Part shown: piece by piece, positions 34,060-43,309 of the stretch
Numbering within the stretch: the first letter of the stretch is position 1
Layout of the letters: each line of letters begins with the position of its first letter
Source: Boothiomyces macroporosus
Lineage: Eukaryota > Chytridiomycota > Chytridiomycetes > Rhizophydiales > Terramycetaceae
NCBI GenBank assembly: GCA_027604185.1
Contig: JADGKB010000051.1
Coordinates: 36,272 to 100,271 of the forward strand
Direction of reading: 5' to 3'
DNA length: 64,000 nucleotides
The notes under the pieces: generated by a model
Told to the model about the DNA's origin: nothing
Database searches by the model: none
What the model saw: the letters and a program-made list of their open reading frames with translations, nothing else
Program-made: the position numbers and the translations under genes

Positions 34060-34320
34060 ATGGCCGTAAAAGTCCCCGTCCAGTGCTAACAGGATGGCAA
34101 GCACATCTTTGACAGTTCGCAAAGGGTTTTCAAAGACTGTGACAAGTTCTTTTAGTTTTTCTTTGTGACAACGTTACCAATTGCTAAGGTGTTACAAGAT
34201 TTGTGGAACGCAAAATTGCTAAATTTAGAAAGTAAAACGATTGCCCATATAGATGAGCTATGCCACTGCAATGAATTATTGAGTTGGTTTGAAAGAGACT
34301 GTATGAGCCCGCTTGTTTAG
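34060..34320 (+). CDS. Possible small spliced gene, structure unresolved
   Basis: An open segment from about 34158 to the TAG at 34318 encodes a helical-looking end (KTIAHIDELCHCNELLSWFE). Candidate 5' parts are an ATG at 34060 followed by a clear intron-like sequence 34065-34091 (GTAAAA ... GCTAACAG), or an ATG at 34094 joined through a 17-nt intron (34139-34155). No single model keeps the whole frame with convincing sites. The segment is coding-like but may be a decayed gene. No family recognised. Confidence 0.25.
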
Positions 34321-34434
34321 TCCTTTTCTTTGATACTTAAGATATTTAGGGATGTCACATAGCCAATTGGTACTGTGTGCTTGTATTCCTTGGATGTGAC
34401 TTGTTATTGAGTGACATGACTTGCCAGTAAGACA

Positions 34435-34690
34435 GAGAGCAAGAAGTAACTCAAGATGTCTAGATGGAGAGCAAAAAGTAACTCAAGATATCTGGATGGA
34501 GAGCAAAAAGTAACTCAAGATGTCTAGATGGAGAGCAAAAAGTAACTCAACATGTCTAGATGGAGAGCAAGAAGTAAATCAAGATGTCTAGATGGAGAGC
34601 AAAAAGTAACTCAAGATATCTGGATGGAGAGCAAAAAGTAAATCAAGATGTCTAGATGGAGAGCAAAAAGTAACTCAAGATATCTGGATG
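34435..34690. repeat. Minisatellite, eight exact-length 32-bp units
   Basis: Eight head-to-tail copies of a 32-bp unit beginning GAGAGCAAAAAGTAACTCAA, all the same length, with a partial ninth start at 34691. Two unit variants differ at the end (GATGTCTAGATG or GATATCTGGATG), in the order A-B-A-A'-A-B-A-B. The period is not a multiple of three and no frame crosses it. It lies in the spacer upstream of AP-3 delta. Confidence 0.95.
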
Positions 34691-34973
34691 GAGAGCATGT
34701 AAAGTAGGAATGATTTATAGAGCATCCTCAGTAAACCAAAAAATAAAAGTCTGGCCTAGGAGAATATCGCTCACTGAAATTCAGCTGATTTTCACCAAAT
34801 TTCAATGCGGTTGATATAGGTATGCCTAATATGAAAAAGAAAGCTGTGAAAGGAATCCTTTTACACACTAGAATACCAAGGGGAAAACTCAACAAAGTTT
34901 ATCCGCTCTTAATAATATTGACAGATGGACAATATTGAACTGAATTTTTTCCAGATTTACTTGGGATCTGAAA
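34691..34973. other. Intergenic region upstream of AP-3 delta
   Basis: A 283-bp spacer with no open frame of note. The sequence 34321-34434 on the other side of the minisatellite is likewise featureless. Confidence 0.5.
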
Positions 34974-37900
34974 ATGTTTGAAAAAGTGAGTAGCGATTAA
35001 CCCAGTCCGTAACAGATTTGATCAGAGGAATCCGAGCAAATAAGCACAACGAGCAGACGTTTATCAGGACCGCTTTGAATGAAATCCAATCGGAAATAAA
35101 GCAGGATTTGGAGTTGAAAGCAAACGCTATTCAGAAACTGATGGTTCTCCATTTGATGGGGTACGACATGAGTTGGGCTCATTTTCATATCATTGAAATA
35201 ATGTCCTCTCAAAAACTAGCGCATAAACGGATTGGCTACATGGCTGTAATTTCATTTTGATTTAGGCGGGAATGTGCTTTAATCAGAATATGGATATATT
35301 AATGCTAACCACAAACCTGATTAAAAAGGTACTCTTTGTTTTATATAGGATTTATCTTCGAATGATATATCGGAAACAGTGCTTGCATTACACGCGTTAG
35401 CCCAGATTGTCACTCCCGATTTAGCACGGGATTTACACGTAGATGTTATTGGTATTTTGATTCTAACCAAGGAATGTTGAACCACTCGAGCGTGTATATT
35501 AGAAAACGTGCACTATTGGTTTTGTATCGAATATTTTTGAAATACCCAGAAGCATTAAAAATTGCATTTCCAAAGCTGAAAGACAAACTGAATGATGATG
35601 ACCCATGTAAAATTTGCTAACGAAGCTGTTGTATCAACTGCTGTAACTGTGATTTGTGAACTTGCGAAAAAGAATCCCCACGCTTATTTACCGTTGGCAC
35701 CGCAATTTTTTGCATTATTAACCGGAGGCATTTATAGATTAATTCTAGGTTCTAACAACTGGACTTTGATCAAAATAATCAAGCTTGTATTCTAAAACTA
35801 ATCCAGTTCTCGGCTTTGACGCCTTTTGAACCAAGACTAATCAAAAAGCTGGCCAGTCCACTAATTAATATCATTGAAACTACGCGCGCAATGTCTGTGG
35901 TTTACGAGTGTATCAATACTATTATTACTGGAGGGATGATTTCTGAACAAAATATTGGAACAGCGGAGGATGAAAAATTAGTTTCTGTATGTATGAACAA
36001 GTTGAAAGTATTCCTTGAGCAATCAGATCAGAATTTAAAGTATCTTGGATTATATGCAGTGGGAAAGCTTTTACAAGTAAGGCCCCAAATGGTTTCGGAA
36101 CACCGAGATGCAATTTTAAAGTGTATGGAAGACGAAGATGTATCTATTAGAACAAGAGCCCTGGAATTAATTTCTGGATTAGTTACTCCCAAATCGCTTT
36201 TTGGGATTGTTAAACGACTACTTGTTCATTTGGCGGAGTCCGAAACCAATAATTTAACGACTGAAGAAATCAGTTACAGATCACTTGTTGCGAAAACTGT
36301 GATTGCTTCTTGTTCAAAGGATATGTATGCAAATATTACCAATTTTGAGTGGTATATCCATGTACTGGTCGATTTATCTTACTTTCCTGGGGTTGAGGCA
36401 GGAAATTTGATTAGAGATCAGTTAATCGATGTGTGTGTTCGAGTAAAGGAGGTAAGAGAGTATGCAGTTAGTACATTGGTAAGTTATTCTAATGCAGACT
36501 CCATTATTGAGCGACAAGACATTTTTAACTGGTAAAAGCAACGCTCAGGTATTGTATGCTGCAGCTTGGATTTGTGGAGAGTACGCAAGGTAAGAATATA
36601 TTAAAATAGTTCATCATTGGACCTAGAAAAGATTCTTTACATCGTAATTGCACCTGAAAATGTCGCACTAGATGCATCGATTCAAGTTGTGTATCTCTTT
36701 ACCTTTCTTAAACTGTTTAGCAAATATGCCAAACATGCTACGCCGGAAGTAATACAGCTGCTTTCAGATTCACTTGATATTTATATTGGAAGCCCAGAAC
36801 TTAATGTACAAGAAAGAGCAATCACCATCAAGCAAATTCTTGTTGATTGTAAACCAAAGCCAGATAATCCATGGAGTAATTCACAAGATTCCAGTGATTT
36901 GCCATGGTCCAATTCAAATATTGAGAAATTATTCCAAGGAGAATTCAATCCAGTCACACAAAAGGCTATAGAAAAAGTAAATCCACCAGAGAATCTGAAT
37001 CTTGATGACTGGTTGGTCGAACCTCCATTGGATTTACCACCGTCAAGAATACAATCGATATACGTTCCAGAACCCCCAACCACAGATAATCCAAGCTTAG
37101 ACAGGTCCGCATACATATTAGGCTCCAACAATAACATAAAAACAGACGATACAAGTAATATTCCGATAGTTAGATTGTCTATTGAAGAGCCCTTGCAAGT
37201 TGGAGAAAAGCCTTTACAATTCCAAGGGCGATTCTCCTCAGTAATGAATAGACCCGAAGTCAAACAGTATGAGCTAAATAAAACTACAGACGAAGCACAA
37301 GAACCTGCAGAGTCACCAAAGAAAGCAAAAAAGAAAAAGGCAAAGAAAAGTAAAAAGGATGTAATAGATTTGTAATGTAGGAGTCCGTAACTGAAGTTGA
37401 ACGGGAATTGGTTTTATGGCAGAATCAAGAGCTTTGTCTCAAGTCTTATAAATGGGTATATGAAAAGAAAGACTCGGTTCAAGTAGAGTTTCATGCATCG
37501 CTGCACGAGATTTCATCCGATGCGCACATTAAATTTGCAATAGTTCCTTCAACAGAATTACAAGAAAGTAACGTATTTAGTATGGTTTGTACATCCAGTA
37601 AAAAAGAACCGCTAGCAGCCCATTGGATTGGCCAACTATATTTGGTAATTTGAAATTGATTACAGGAAAGCTTGCCATTCATACCCGTTCAATTCGATTT
37701 GCCATACCTGGTTAGCATTCCAAACAATTTGCCAATGACTCCAGAAAAGTTTCTTCATTTACTACAAAACCCTCCTTCAAGTGGATTTGGATCGACAGGA
37801 AGTACAAATCTGATTCCTCCAAGCACATTAGTGTTTGCAGAAGCGGTAGGTCAGATTTCAAGACATTTGAATTTCACAACAGTAGAGATTCTTCCAAACG

Positions 37901-38076
37901 CGGCTTCGATTTACGGATATACTTGGTACGGAATGCATATAGTAGGCTTAGTAAAAGAAAGAACCAACAAGCATGGCAAAGTTATCATTAGCGTGGAAAT
38001 CAAGAGTGGGAATTCCGCAACTGTTGATCTCGTAGTTGACGAATTGTCGCAGCTTGTTTCTACCTGGACCGTTTAA
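34974..38076 (+). CDS. AP3D1: AP-3 adaptor complex delta subunit
   Basis: Large subunit of the AP-3 coat that sorts cargo from Golgi or endosome to the vacuole/lysosome. The 967-aa product comes from 11 exons. The trunk is classic delta-adaptin: DLIRGIRANKHNEQTFI, GYDMSWAHFHIIEIMSS, KRIGYMA, LMLTTNLIKKDLSS, SNNWTLIKIIKLF, LYAVGKLLQ, VLYAAAWICGEYA. A Lys-rich hinge (about 37320-37360) and an ear domain follow. Introns are 34986-35005, 35246-35265, 35329-35348, 35452-35471, 35607-35625, 35787-35806, 36479-36497, 36590-36609, 37361-37380 and 37645-37665 (19-21 nt). A further in-frame GC-AG candidate at 35728-35748 would remove seven residues that the family lacks, giving 960 aa. Confidence 0.94.
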
Positions 38077-38157
38077 TAATATAATAATATCACTGAATTG
38101 TCTAAAAGATAATCAGAAGCGTGCCACGATTCAGCTGTAAAATTCTTTTAATTTTTC

Positions 38158-38542
38158 ATGTTGGTATTCCTCAACAACCTGATAAAACAAGTTGCGGGGT
38201 ATATCTCTGGTATGCTGCTAGAGATATACCAGATTCTCATAGACCATCCGTAAGATGACCTTAATCTAGGGAAAAAGGCCTGCCAGCGATGGATTGCCAA
38301 GACCAGGTAAAAGAGCAGGAGGAAGAATTCCAAATCACAGATCTGGACCCAATCAATTATACAGTACAATTTGCTAACTGTAGAACCCGGAAGAAGAGTT
38401 GCGGATAGCCAACTTGTCGTTACAGCTCTGTACAGTTTTGCTGCGAGGAAACGAGCTGATGGACGAAATCAAGCAACAATTGATGACGCAGGAGCTGGAA
38501 TCAAATATTGTGCTGGAGAACGAAAATAAGGAGATCCTGTAA
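38158..38542 (+). CDS. Small coiled-coil protein, unknown
   Basis: The 114-aa product has three exons joined by two 20-nt introns (38250-38269, GTAAGA ... CTAG; 38364-38383, GTACAA ... GTAG). No single exon is conspicuous, but both introns fit the local consensus exactly and the total is a multiple of three. An N-terminal helix (NLIKQVAGYISGMLLEIYQ) is followed by an acidic stretch and a C-terminal coiled coil (NPEEELRIANLSLQLCTVLL ... MDEIKQQLMTQELES). It resembles a small subunit of a multiprotein complex, but no family is recognised. Confidence 0.6.
38198..38230. repeat. Perfect 11-bp inverted repeat inside the small coiled-coil gene
   Basis: Arms GGTATATCTCT and AGAGATATACC flank an 11-base spacer. 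It lies wholly in the first coding exon, so it may be chance or a hairpin in the mRNA. Confidence 0.5.
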
Positions 38543-38603
38543 ATATGTAAATAAACTGATTTTAAATATGATCTTGGATAAAGGGGATAATTTTATTGAA
38601 CAA

Positions 38604-39635
38604 CTAGGCAATCTTGATGATCTGCTTGCCAGTGTTGGCGCCCTTCAACATGTCAACAAATGCTTGTGGTGCGTTTTCTAGCCCATCAGTGATGGTCTCG
38701 GTGTAGGACAGCTTGCCTTCCTTGATCCACTTGGTCATATCTCCAACAAATCGAGTTACAAAGTCCTTGCTGGCCAACTGGGAGCTGATGATGAACCCTT
38801 GAATTTTCAATTGGCGACCGACTACCAACATCAAATTTTTGATTCCATATGGTTTCTCGGCATTGTACTGAGAGATCATTCCACATTCAACCAATCTACC
38901 ATGAGTGTTCATGAATGACAAGACGGTCTCCAAAGTCTCTCCACCAACATTGTCGAAATATACATCAATTCCCTTTGGGCACAATTCCTTTAATTTATCA
39001 TGTTGAGAGGCAACAGTCTTGTAGTTGAAGGCAGCATCGTAGCCAAAGGTAGAAACTAATTGTTCAACCTTTTCATCAGTACCAGCAGATCCAACAACTC
39101 TGCACCCTTTGATTTTGGCAATTTGTCCAACAACCAATCCAACAGCACCTGCTGCGCCAGATACAAACACGGTTTCTCCTTCCTTTGGTTCTCCGATATC
39201 CAATAAGCCATGATATGCGGTTGCACCTGGCATTCCGAGAATACCCAAAAAGTATGAAAGTGGAACGTTCAATGGGTTTACGATTTTTTGGATTGGCTGT
39301 TGAGCTGGAACTACAGTATACTGTTCCCATCCAATGTGAGAAGAGATCAAATCTCCCTTTGCATAACCGTCGCGTTGTGATTCAACAACTTCACTGATAC
39401 CTCCACCGGTAAGAGGTTGTCCAATGGTGAATGGGGCAGAGTAAGACTTTGCGGCAGTGTTCATTCTTCCTCTCATGTAAGGATCAACCGACAAGTACAA
39501 GTTCTTTAAGAGTACTTCTCCTTGCTTTAGTTGGACATTCAATGGGCGATCTACTACTTCCATGTGAGAGGTTTCTACCCAGCCTGCTCCTGGATCTTGT
39601 TTGAATAATACTTGCTTGTTTACAGAGATGGTCAT
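38604..39635 (-). CDS. Zinc-less MDR oxidoreductase (prostaglandin reductase/CurA type)
   Basis: NADPH-dependent double-bond reductase of the leukotriene B4 12-hydroxydehydrogenase/curcumin reductase family, acting on alpha,beta-unsaturated carbonyls. The 343-aa intronless product has SVDPYMRGRMN, a nucleotide-binding loop VFVSGAAGAVGLVVGQIAK, YFDNVGGETLE and the C-terminal end TGKQIIKIA. Zinc-binding Cys/His of alcohol dehydrogenases are absent, as in the family. Two ATGs are possible: 39650 (MASSNM) lies only 20 nt after the TATA box, so 39635 (MTISVNKQ) at 35 nt is chosen. Substrate unknown. Confidence 0.9.
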   Translation of the reverse strand: MTISVNKQVLFKQDPGAGWVETSHMEVVDRPLNVQLKQGEVLLKNLYLSVDPYMRGRMNTAAKSYSAPFTIGQPLTGGGISEVVESQRDGYAKGDLISSHIGWEQYTVVPAQQPIQKIVNPLNVPLSYFLGILGMPGATAYHGLLDIGEPKEGETVFVSGAAGAVGLVVGQIAKIKGCRVVGSAGTDEKVEQLVSTFGYDAAFNYKTVASQHDKLKELCPKGIDVYFDNVGGETLETVLSFMNTHGRLVECGMISQYNAEKPYGIKNLMLVVGRQLKIQGFIISSQLASKDFVTRFVGDMTKWIKEGKLSYTETITDGLENAPQAFVDMLKGANTGKQIIKIA

Positions 39636-39662
39636 GTTACTGGATGCCATTTGGTTTGTCAA

Positions 39663-39670
39663 ATTTTATA
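39663..39670 (-). promoter_or_regulatory. TATA box of the MDR reductase gene
   Basis: TATAAAAT on the minus strand, 35 nt upstream of the chosen ATG and 20 nt upstream of the alternative, which supports the downstream start. Confidence 0.55.
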
Positions 39671-40337
39671 CTCTCAATTTTTCCACTTTTGACTGGCCGA
39701 AATTTCCGAAAGGCCGTTGTCGGGCAAAATTGTGCATGAATTTGACCATACTTAATGAATAGAAGGTTTCGGAAGGAATTACTATGCATTGCGTTCCATT
39801 TAATGAATATTTAAGTGTGGTATCAGTTCACCTGAATTTCAGGTGAGATGAAAGTCAAAGTGAGATACCCTTATTTCAACTTGAGCGCTATTGGCTAGTA
39901 ATCAGAAGCTATTAATTCGTTGATAGAATTGTTTGTATAACCAGTACCCACTTTGGTATGCAAATTCACAGTCAACCCTCAATCGAGTAAAGACAACACT
40001 ATAACTGGCATTATCTCTATTTTAATGTGCGAAATAAATAATTTCAAATCTCTGCAATTTACTGCCTGCTTCGCCAAACTTTTACTGGCAAACAATAGTG
40101 TTTCACAAGGGAATGCCTGTCAGCATTGACTTTATTTCCTCATGTACCCAAATAGTGATGGTTACAGCCAATGGCCTTTATCTAATTAGTTCTAGACGGG
40201 CGTGGCTCATCCTCTCATAACGACTCCTTTTGGCGCTGAAACACTCGTGTGGCTAGAATCGCTATAGGGCGCTTCCATCCGAGTGTCCAATATAGTAAAA
40301 TGCACTGCAATAGATTATGAGGCTGTAAATCGGTTGA
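39671..40337. other. Intergenic region, no gene seen
   Basis: A 667-bp spacer between the reductase and the second HMG gene. No open frame, repeat or structured RNA was recognised. Confidence 0.5.
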
Positions 40338-40343
40338 TATAAA
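40338..40343 (+). promoter_or_regulatory. TATA box of the second HMG-box gene
   Basis: TATAAA, 32 nt upstream of the first ATG. Confidence 0.6.
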
Positions 40344-40369
40344 GGAGCAAAGGTTCGTGGAACTGCAAG

Positions 40370-40765
40370 ATGATGAACACTCCCAATAAGGTGACCAAAC
40401 CACAGAATTCCTTCTTCCTCTATAAGAACGCAATCAAAGCACAGATAATTAGCGAATATGGTCCAATCAAACACAGTCAAATAGTAAAGATTGCTTCAGA
40501 TAGATGGAAAAAGGAGACACCAGAAATACGGCAGATTTACATTGACCAGGCAGCGTTAGCTTATCAGGAGTTCAGAAACCAGTATCCATCGTATATTTGG
40601 CCTTCTAAATCGAAAAAGTTCAAAGAGAATAGGACGCAGAATCAGAATTTAACTGTCCAGATTAATCAAGAGTTTGATTTTGACAGCTTTTCTACTGGGT
40701 GGACTCCAGACGCTGATTCATGCGAAGCATTGAAATACTACCAAGTTTGGAATAGTTGCAATTGA
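40370..40765 (+). CDS. Short HMG-box protein, paralogue 2
   Basis: The 131-aa intronless product is an almost bare HMG box: PQNSFFLYKNAIKAQIISEY, then IVKIASDRWKKETPEIRQIY and PSYIWPSK at about residues 10-85. A short tail ends with a motif shared with the next gene (STGWTPDADSC, LKYYQ). Two ATGs in a row (40370 and 40373) are equally possible starts. Box residues match the gene at 33412-34008, so the three are a local family. AATAAA lies about 20 nt after the stop. Confidence 0.8.
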   Translation: MMNTPNKVTKPQNSFFLYKNAIKAQIISEYGPIKHSQIVKIASDRWKKETPEIRQIYIDQAALAYQEFRNQYPSYIWPSKSKKFKENRTQNQNLTVQINQEFDFDSFSTGWTPDADSCEALKYYQVWNSCN

Positions 40766-41372
40766 TTCCCTTTGTCTGTAAATAAATTAATGGTGTATAT
40801 GGTACATTTTGGTCTACAAAGCACCAAGGTTTTTACAGTTATATTTAAATAAAGAATGATCTCTCATTACTCTCTGGTAGTCATGTTTGGGCTATGGCGA
40901 GGCAGATTTCAAGGTACGTGGATGATTCCAATAGATCAAATATTCTCTTGGCAATTGAATGATCATTGACCACATACCACATGATAATCAATCCAACCAT
41001 TAAATCGCCGCTTTGACTCAAAATGCTTGCAATGGCGTTAATGCTTTCTTATTGTTACCCCTATATATTCTTCGTATCCTTTTTTAGTCCAGCCACGGAT
41101 TTGGGTTTGCCATTGTGAATCTAGCACAATGCCAGTAATATCGGGTGAAAATAGAGCTCGGTTAAAATAGGGTAATTCTTAGGCCTATAAACCGGCCATA
41201 TGTTTGGAATTCTGCTCAACTTAAAAATATGGCGCCCAACCGCAATCCAGTGAAAATGAGAGGGCTCCACCTTCTTTATCAGTGAAACAACAACAGTGCT
41301 TTCAAGCGCTTTTTTTAATTCAGGGGTCCGTTCTAGATGCTTGATTGCATAGCCGATTTCCGGTGTACAGGG
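40766..41372. other. Intergenic region, no gene seen
   Basis: A 607-bp spacer between two HMG genes. A minus-strand open stretch (41121-41450) crosses the start of the third HMG gene and shows no domain; it is treated as a shadow. Confidence 0.5.
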
Positions 41373-41380
41373 TATAAAAG
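41373..41380 (+). promoter_or_regulatory. TATA box of the third HMG-box gene
   Basis: TATAAAAG, 29 nt upstream of the ATG at 41402. The reading frame is open upstream to 41384 only through a non-ATG codon. Confidence 0.6.
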
Positions 41381-41401
41381 AAAGTGCGGAATTCGCGAAC
41401 C

Positions 41402-41746
41402 ATGAGTAAGGAAAAAATGCCAAATATTGAACGCCAAAATACCTTTTCATCTTTTCTACTATACAAGAATGCTCGGAAATCAGTCATACTGAAAGAGTTT
41501 GGACCGCACCTATCTGAAGCCCAGATTATTAAAATTGCCAGTGAAAAATGGATCAAAGAAACACAAGAAATCAGGGACATCTACATCAAGGCTGATTTGG
41601 AGTCCAAAGCGCTTACTAAACCAAAACTATATCCACTAAGCACCGTAGCAAACTTTGATTTTCATTCTGTCAGCACTGGTTGGAGTCCAGATGTGGACTC
41701 TTGTGAGCCACTAAAATATTACCAATACCATAATAAATGTAATTAG
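41402..41746 (+). CDS. Short HMG-box protein, paralogue 3, box truncated
   Basis: The 114-aa intronless product keeps helices 1 and 2 of the box (FSSFLLYKNARKSVILKEF, IIKIASEKWIKETQEIRDIY) but lacks the last part of helix 3 and the PxYIWPSK end seen in its two relatives. The tail motif is retained (STGWSPDVDSC, LKYYQ), so the loss is internal rather than a premature stop. Loss of the third helix's end should weaken minor-groove binding; it may be a partner or antagonist of the full-length proteins (inference). Confidence 0.72.
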   Translation: MSKEKMPNIERQNTFSSFLLYKNARKSVILKEFGPHLSEAQIIKIASEKWIKETQEIRDIYIKADLESKALTKPKLYPLSTVANFDFHSVSTGWSPDVDSCEPLKYYQYHNKCN

Positions 41747-41850
41747 CGTTCTTGAATTAGTATCTTTTGTAAACGTAGTTAGCGTTCTTGAATTAGTATC
41801 TTTTGTAAACGTAGTTAGCGTTCTTGAATTAGTATCTTTTGTAAACGTAA
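41743..41850. repeat. Three 36-bp tandem repeats at a convergent gene boundary
   Basis: Three near-identical 36-bp units (TTAGCGTTCTTGAATTAGTA...), followed by a diverged partial fourth copy to about 41875. The stop codon of HMG paralogue 3 lies inside unit one, and the partial copy overlaps the stop codon of the membrane protein on the other strand. The array therefore forms the 3' ends of both genes. Confidence 0.92.
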
Positions 41851-41864
41851 TTAACGTTTTTGAA

Positions 41865-42674
41865 TTAGTATTCTTTTATTATCTCTAGTAATGACTCATC
41901 AGAATTCCTTTGAACCTCAGTAGATCCCACTCCCATTCGAGAATGTTCAAATGTCATGCGAATTGGAGGTTCATGGTCAGTGATTTGAGGGAAATGGGTC
42001 GCAGGAGGTCTAGTTACGTCCATTGTCATTCTTGGTTCAGGAATAGGCGAATCTTCAATCTTTAATATTTCAGGGTCTTGAGGCGGTTTAGTCTTTGAGA
42101 AGACCAGTCTGTAGCAAATGAAAATAGCGAGTAGTACAACGACAGCAATCAATACACTAAAGATCGCAATTACATACTTGCTGTTTCCATTACTGGAAGA
42201 ATCCGATGCGCTAGTAGAAGTCGCACTTGGCTGGCCAGAAACAGTAGTAGTGCCAGTTGTAGATGCAGGATTTACAATAATAGAAGCAGTCCACTTTCCA
42301 GCAACATTAGGACCCAACAAGCATTGACGGTTGTTAGGATCATGTAACTGCATAAATAGGGCTTTCCCATCATCATTATTAGTAACGGTAATTTCAGTAA
42401 AGTTGATTGTTGGATAGGCTACCTTTGGCGCAACGCTGAATTCTTGGACTTTGACAAAACTAGTAGAGTTACAAGCATCGTAAATTGAACCAGAATCACC
42501 AGCAAACAGATCGAGTATCAGTGAGTTTGGATTGATATCTGTTGGGATTAAATTGACTGGCCAAAAAACTTTGACAGGTTGGCCAACAGTGATATTCTGC
42601 TCAATACAAAGTCGGTTTGTGGTTGAACAGTCTTGACCAAGTATGTATGTTATAAACAGGAATAATTCTAACAT
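41865..42674 (-). CDS. Single-pass membrane protein A (signal peptide, Ser/Thr stalk, TM)
   Basis: The 269-aa intronless product has a signal peptide (MLELFLFITYILG), an ectodomain of about 120 residues with Cys pairs (CSTTNRLCIEQ, CLLGPN), a Ser/Thr-rich stalk (about 135-160), a transmembrane helix (YVIAIFSVLIAVVVLLAIFI) and a Pro/Glu-rich cytoplasmic tail. It looks like a fungal cell-surface sensor or small adhesin-like protein. It is paralogous to the divergent gene at 43310 (shared VFWPVN/VFYPVN and CxxGPN). A TATA variant (TATTTAAC) lies 37 nt upstream. No known family recognised. Confidence 0.72.
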   Translation of the reverse strand: MLELFLFITYILGQDCSTTNRLCIEQNITVGQPVKVFWPVNLIPTDINPNSLILDLFAGDSGSIYDACNSTSFVKVQEFSVAPKVAYPTINFTEITVTNNDDGKALFMQLHDPNNRQCLLGPNVAGKWTASIIVNPASTTGTTTVSGQPSATSTSASDSSSNGNSKYVIAIFSVLIAVVVLLAIFICYRLVFSKTKPPQDPEILKIEDSPIPEPRMTMDVTRPPATHFPQITDHEPPIRMTFEHSRMGVGSTEVQRNSDESLLEIIKEY

Positions 42675-43309
42675 TCTATTTACAGTCGACGTCAGGATTT
42701 TTCGTTAAATACTTTTCAGAGAGAGCCCTTGGTGTCGCCCCCTTTTGCCACAAATTGCCCTTCATAGCGCTACTGCAGTCGCTAAAATTAGCACTAGGGG
42801 AATACTTGTTTTTGATTGCTTTATAATGCAAGCAGTATTCAACTGTACCACTGGTACGTTGATTGGATTGTTTTTGATAGAGAAAATTATCAGTTCAACT
42901 TTGACGGGTTTCACATTGGGACAAGCTTGTCACCACAAATAGAGGGATCTCTGATTAATACAGACCTTTTTTAATAGAATTAAAAATAGCTTGGAGTATA
43001 ATAAAAGGGCCATTCCAAACTTTTCGGTCAAGAGCGGTTGGGTAGATACTTTTCGAAATTCTACCGGTAGAATAAGGGCTTTTCACTATTGGATATCCTC
43101 ACTTACTGCAGTACCAGTTGCTTTCATCTGTGTTTGATTCATCAACTGTAGGAACACGTGCATCGCTGGCTATCAGAATTTCCCGTCGTAGGCACCTTGC
43201 AAGTCCAATAACTAACTATTCCAAGTAAAGAGAAACGATAATTGCCATGAACGCTGTGACCAGTCACAGATCCCAGAATTCAATTTCAGAATTTTGTAAA
43301 AAAAATTGA
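42675..43309. other. Intergenic region between the paralogous membrane-protein genes
   Basis: A 635-bp divergent spacer. A minus-strand stretch near 42770-42920 can be read as a short secreted-protein-like sequence (KPVKV, then a hydrophobic end IPLVLILATAVAL) with a possible spliced signal peptide near 42990-43030. It may be a third, degenerate family member, but no convincing gene model was found. A CRE-like TGACGTC lies at about 42688-42694. Confidence 0.3.

Noticed and set aside
34435..34690. CRISPR-like array
   Set aside because: Units are contiguous 32-bp tandem copies with no spacers, in a nuclear eukaryotic genome.
42745..42942. 65-codon plus-strand frame with hydrophobic segment
   Set aside because: Non-ATG start and no family; the opposite strand looks more like a degenerate relative of the flanking membrane proteins.
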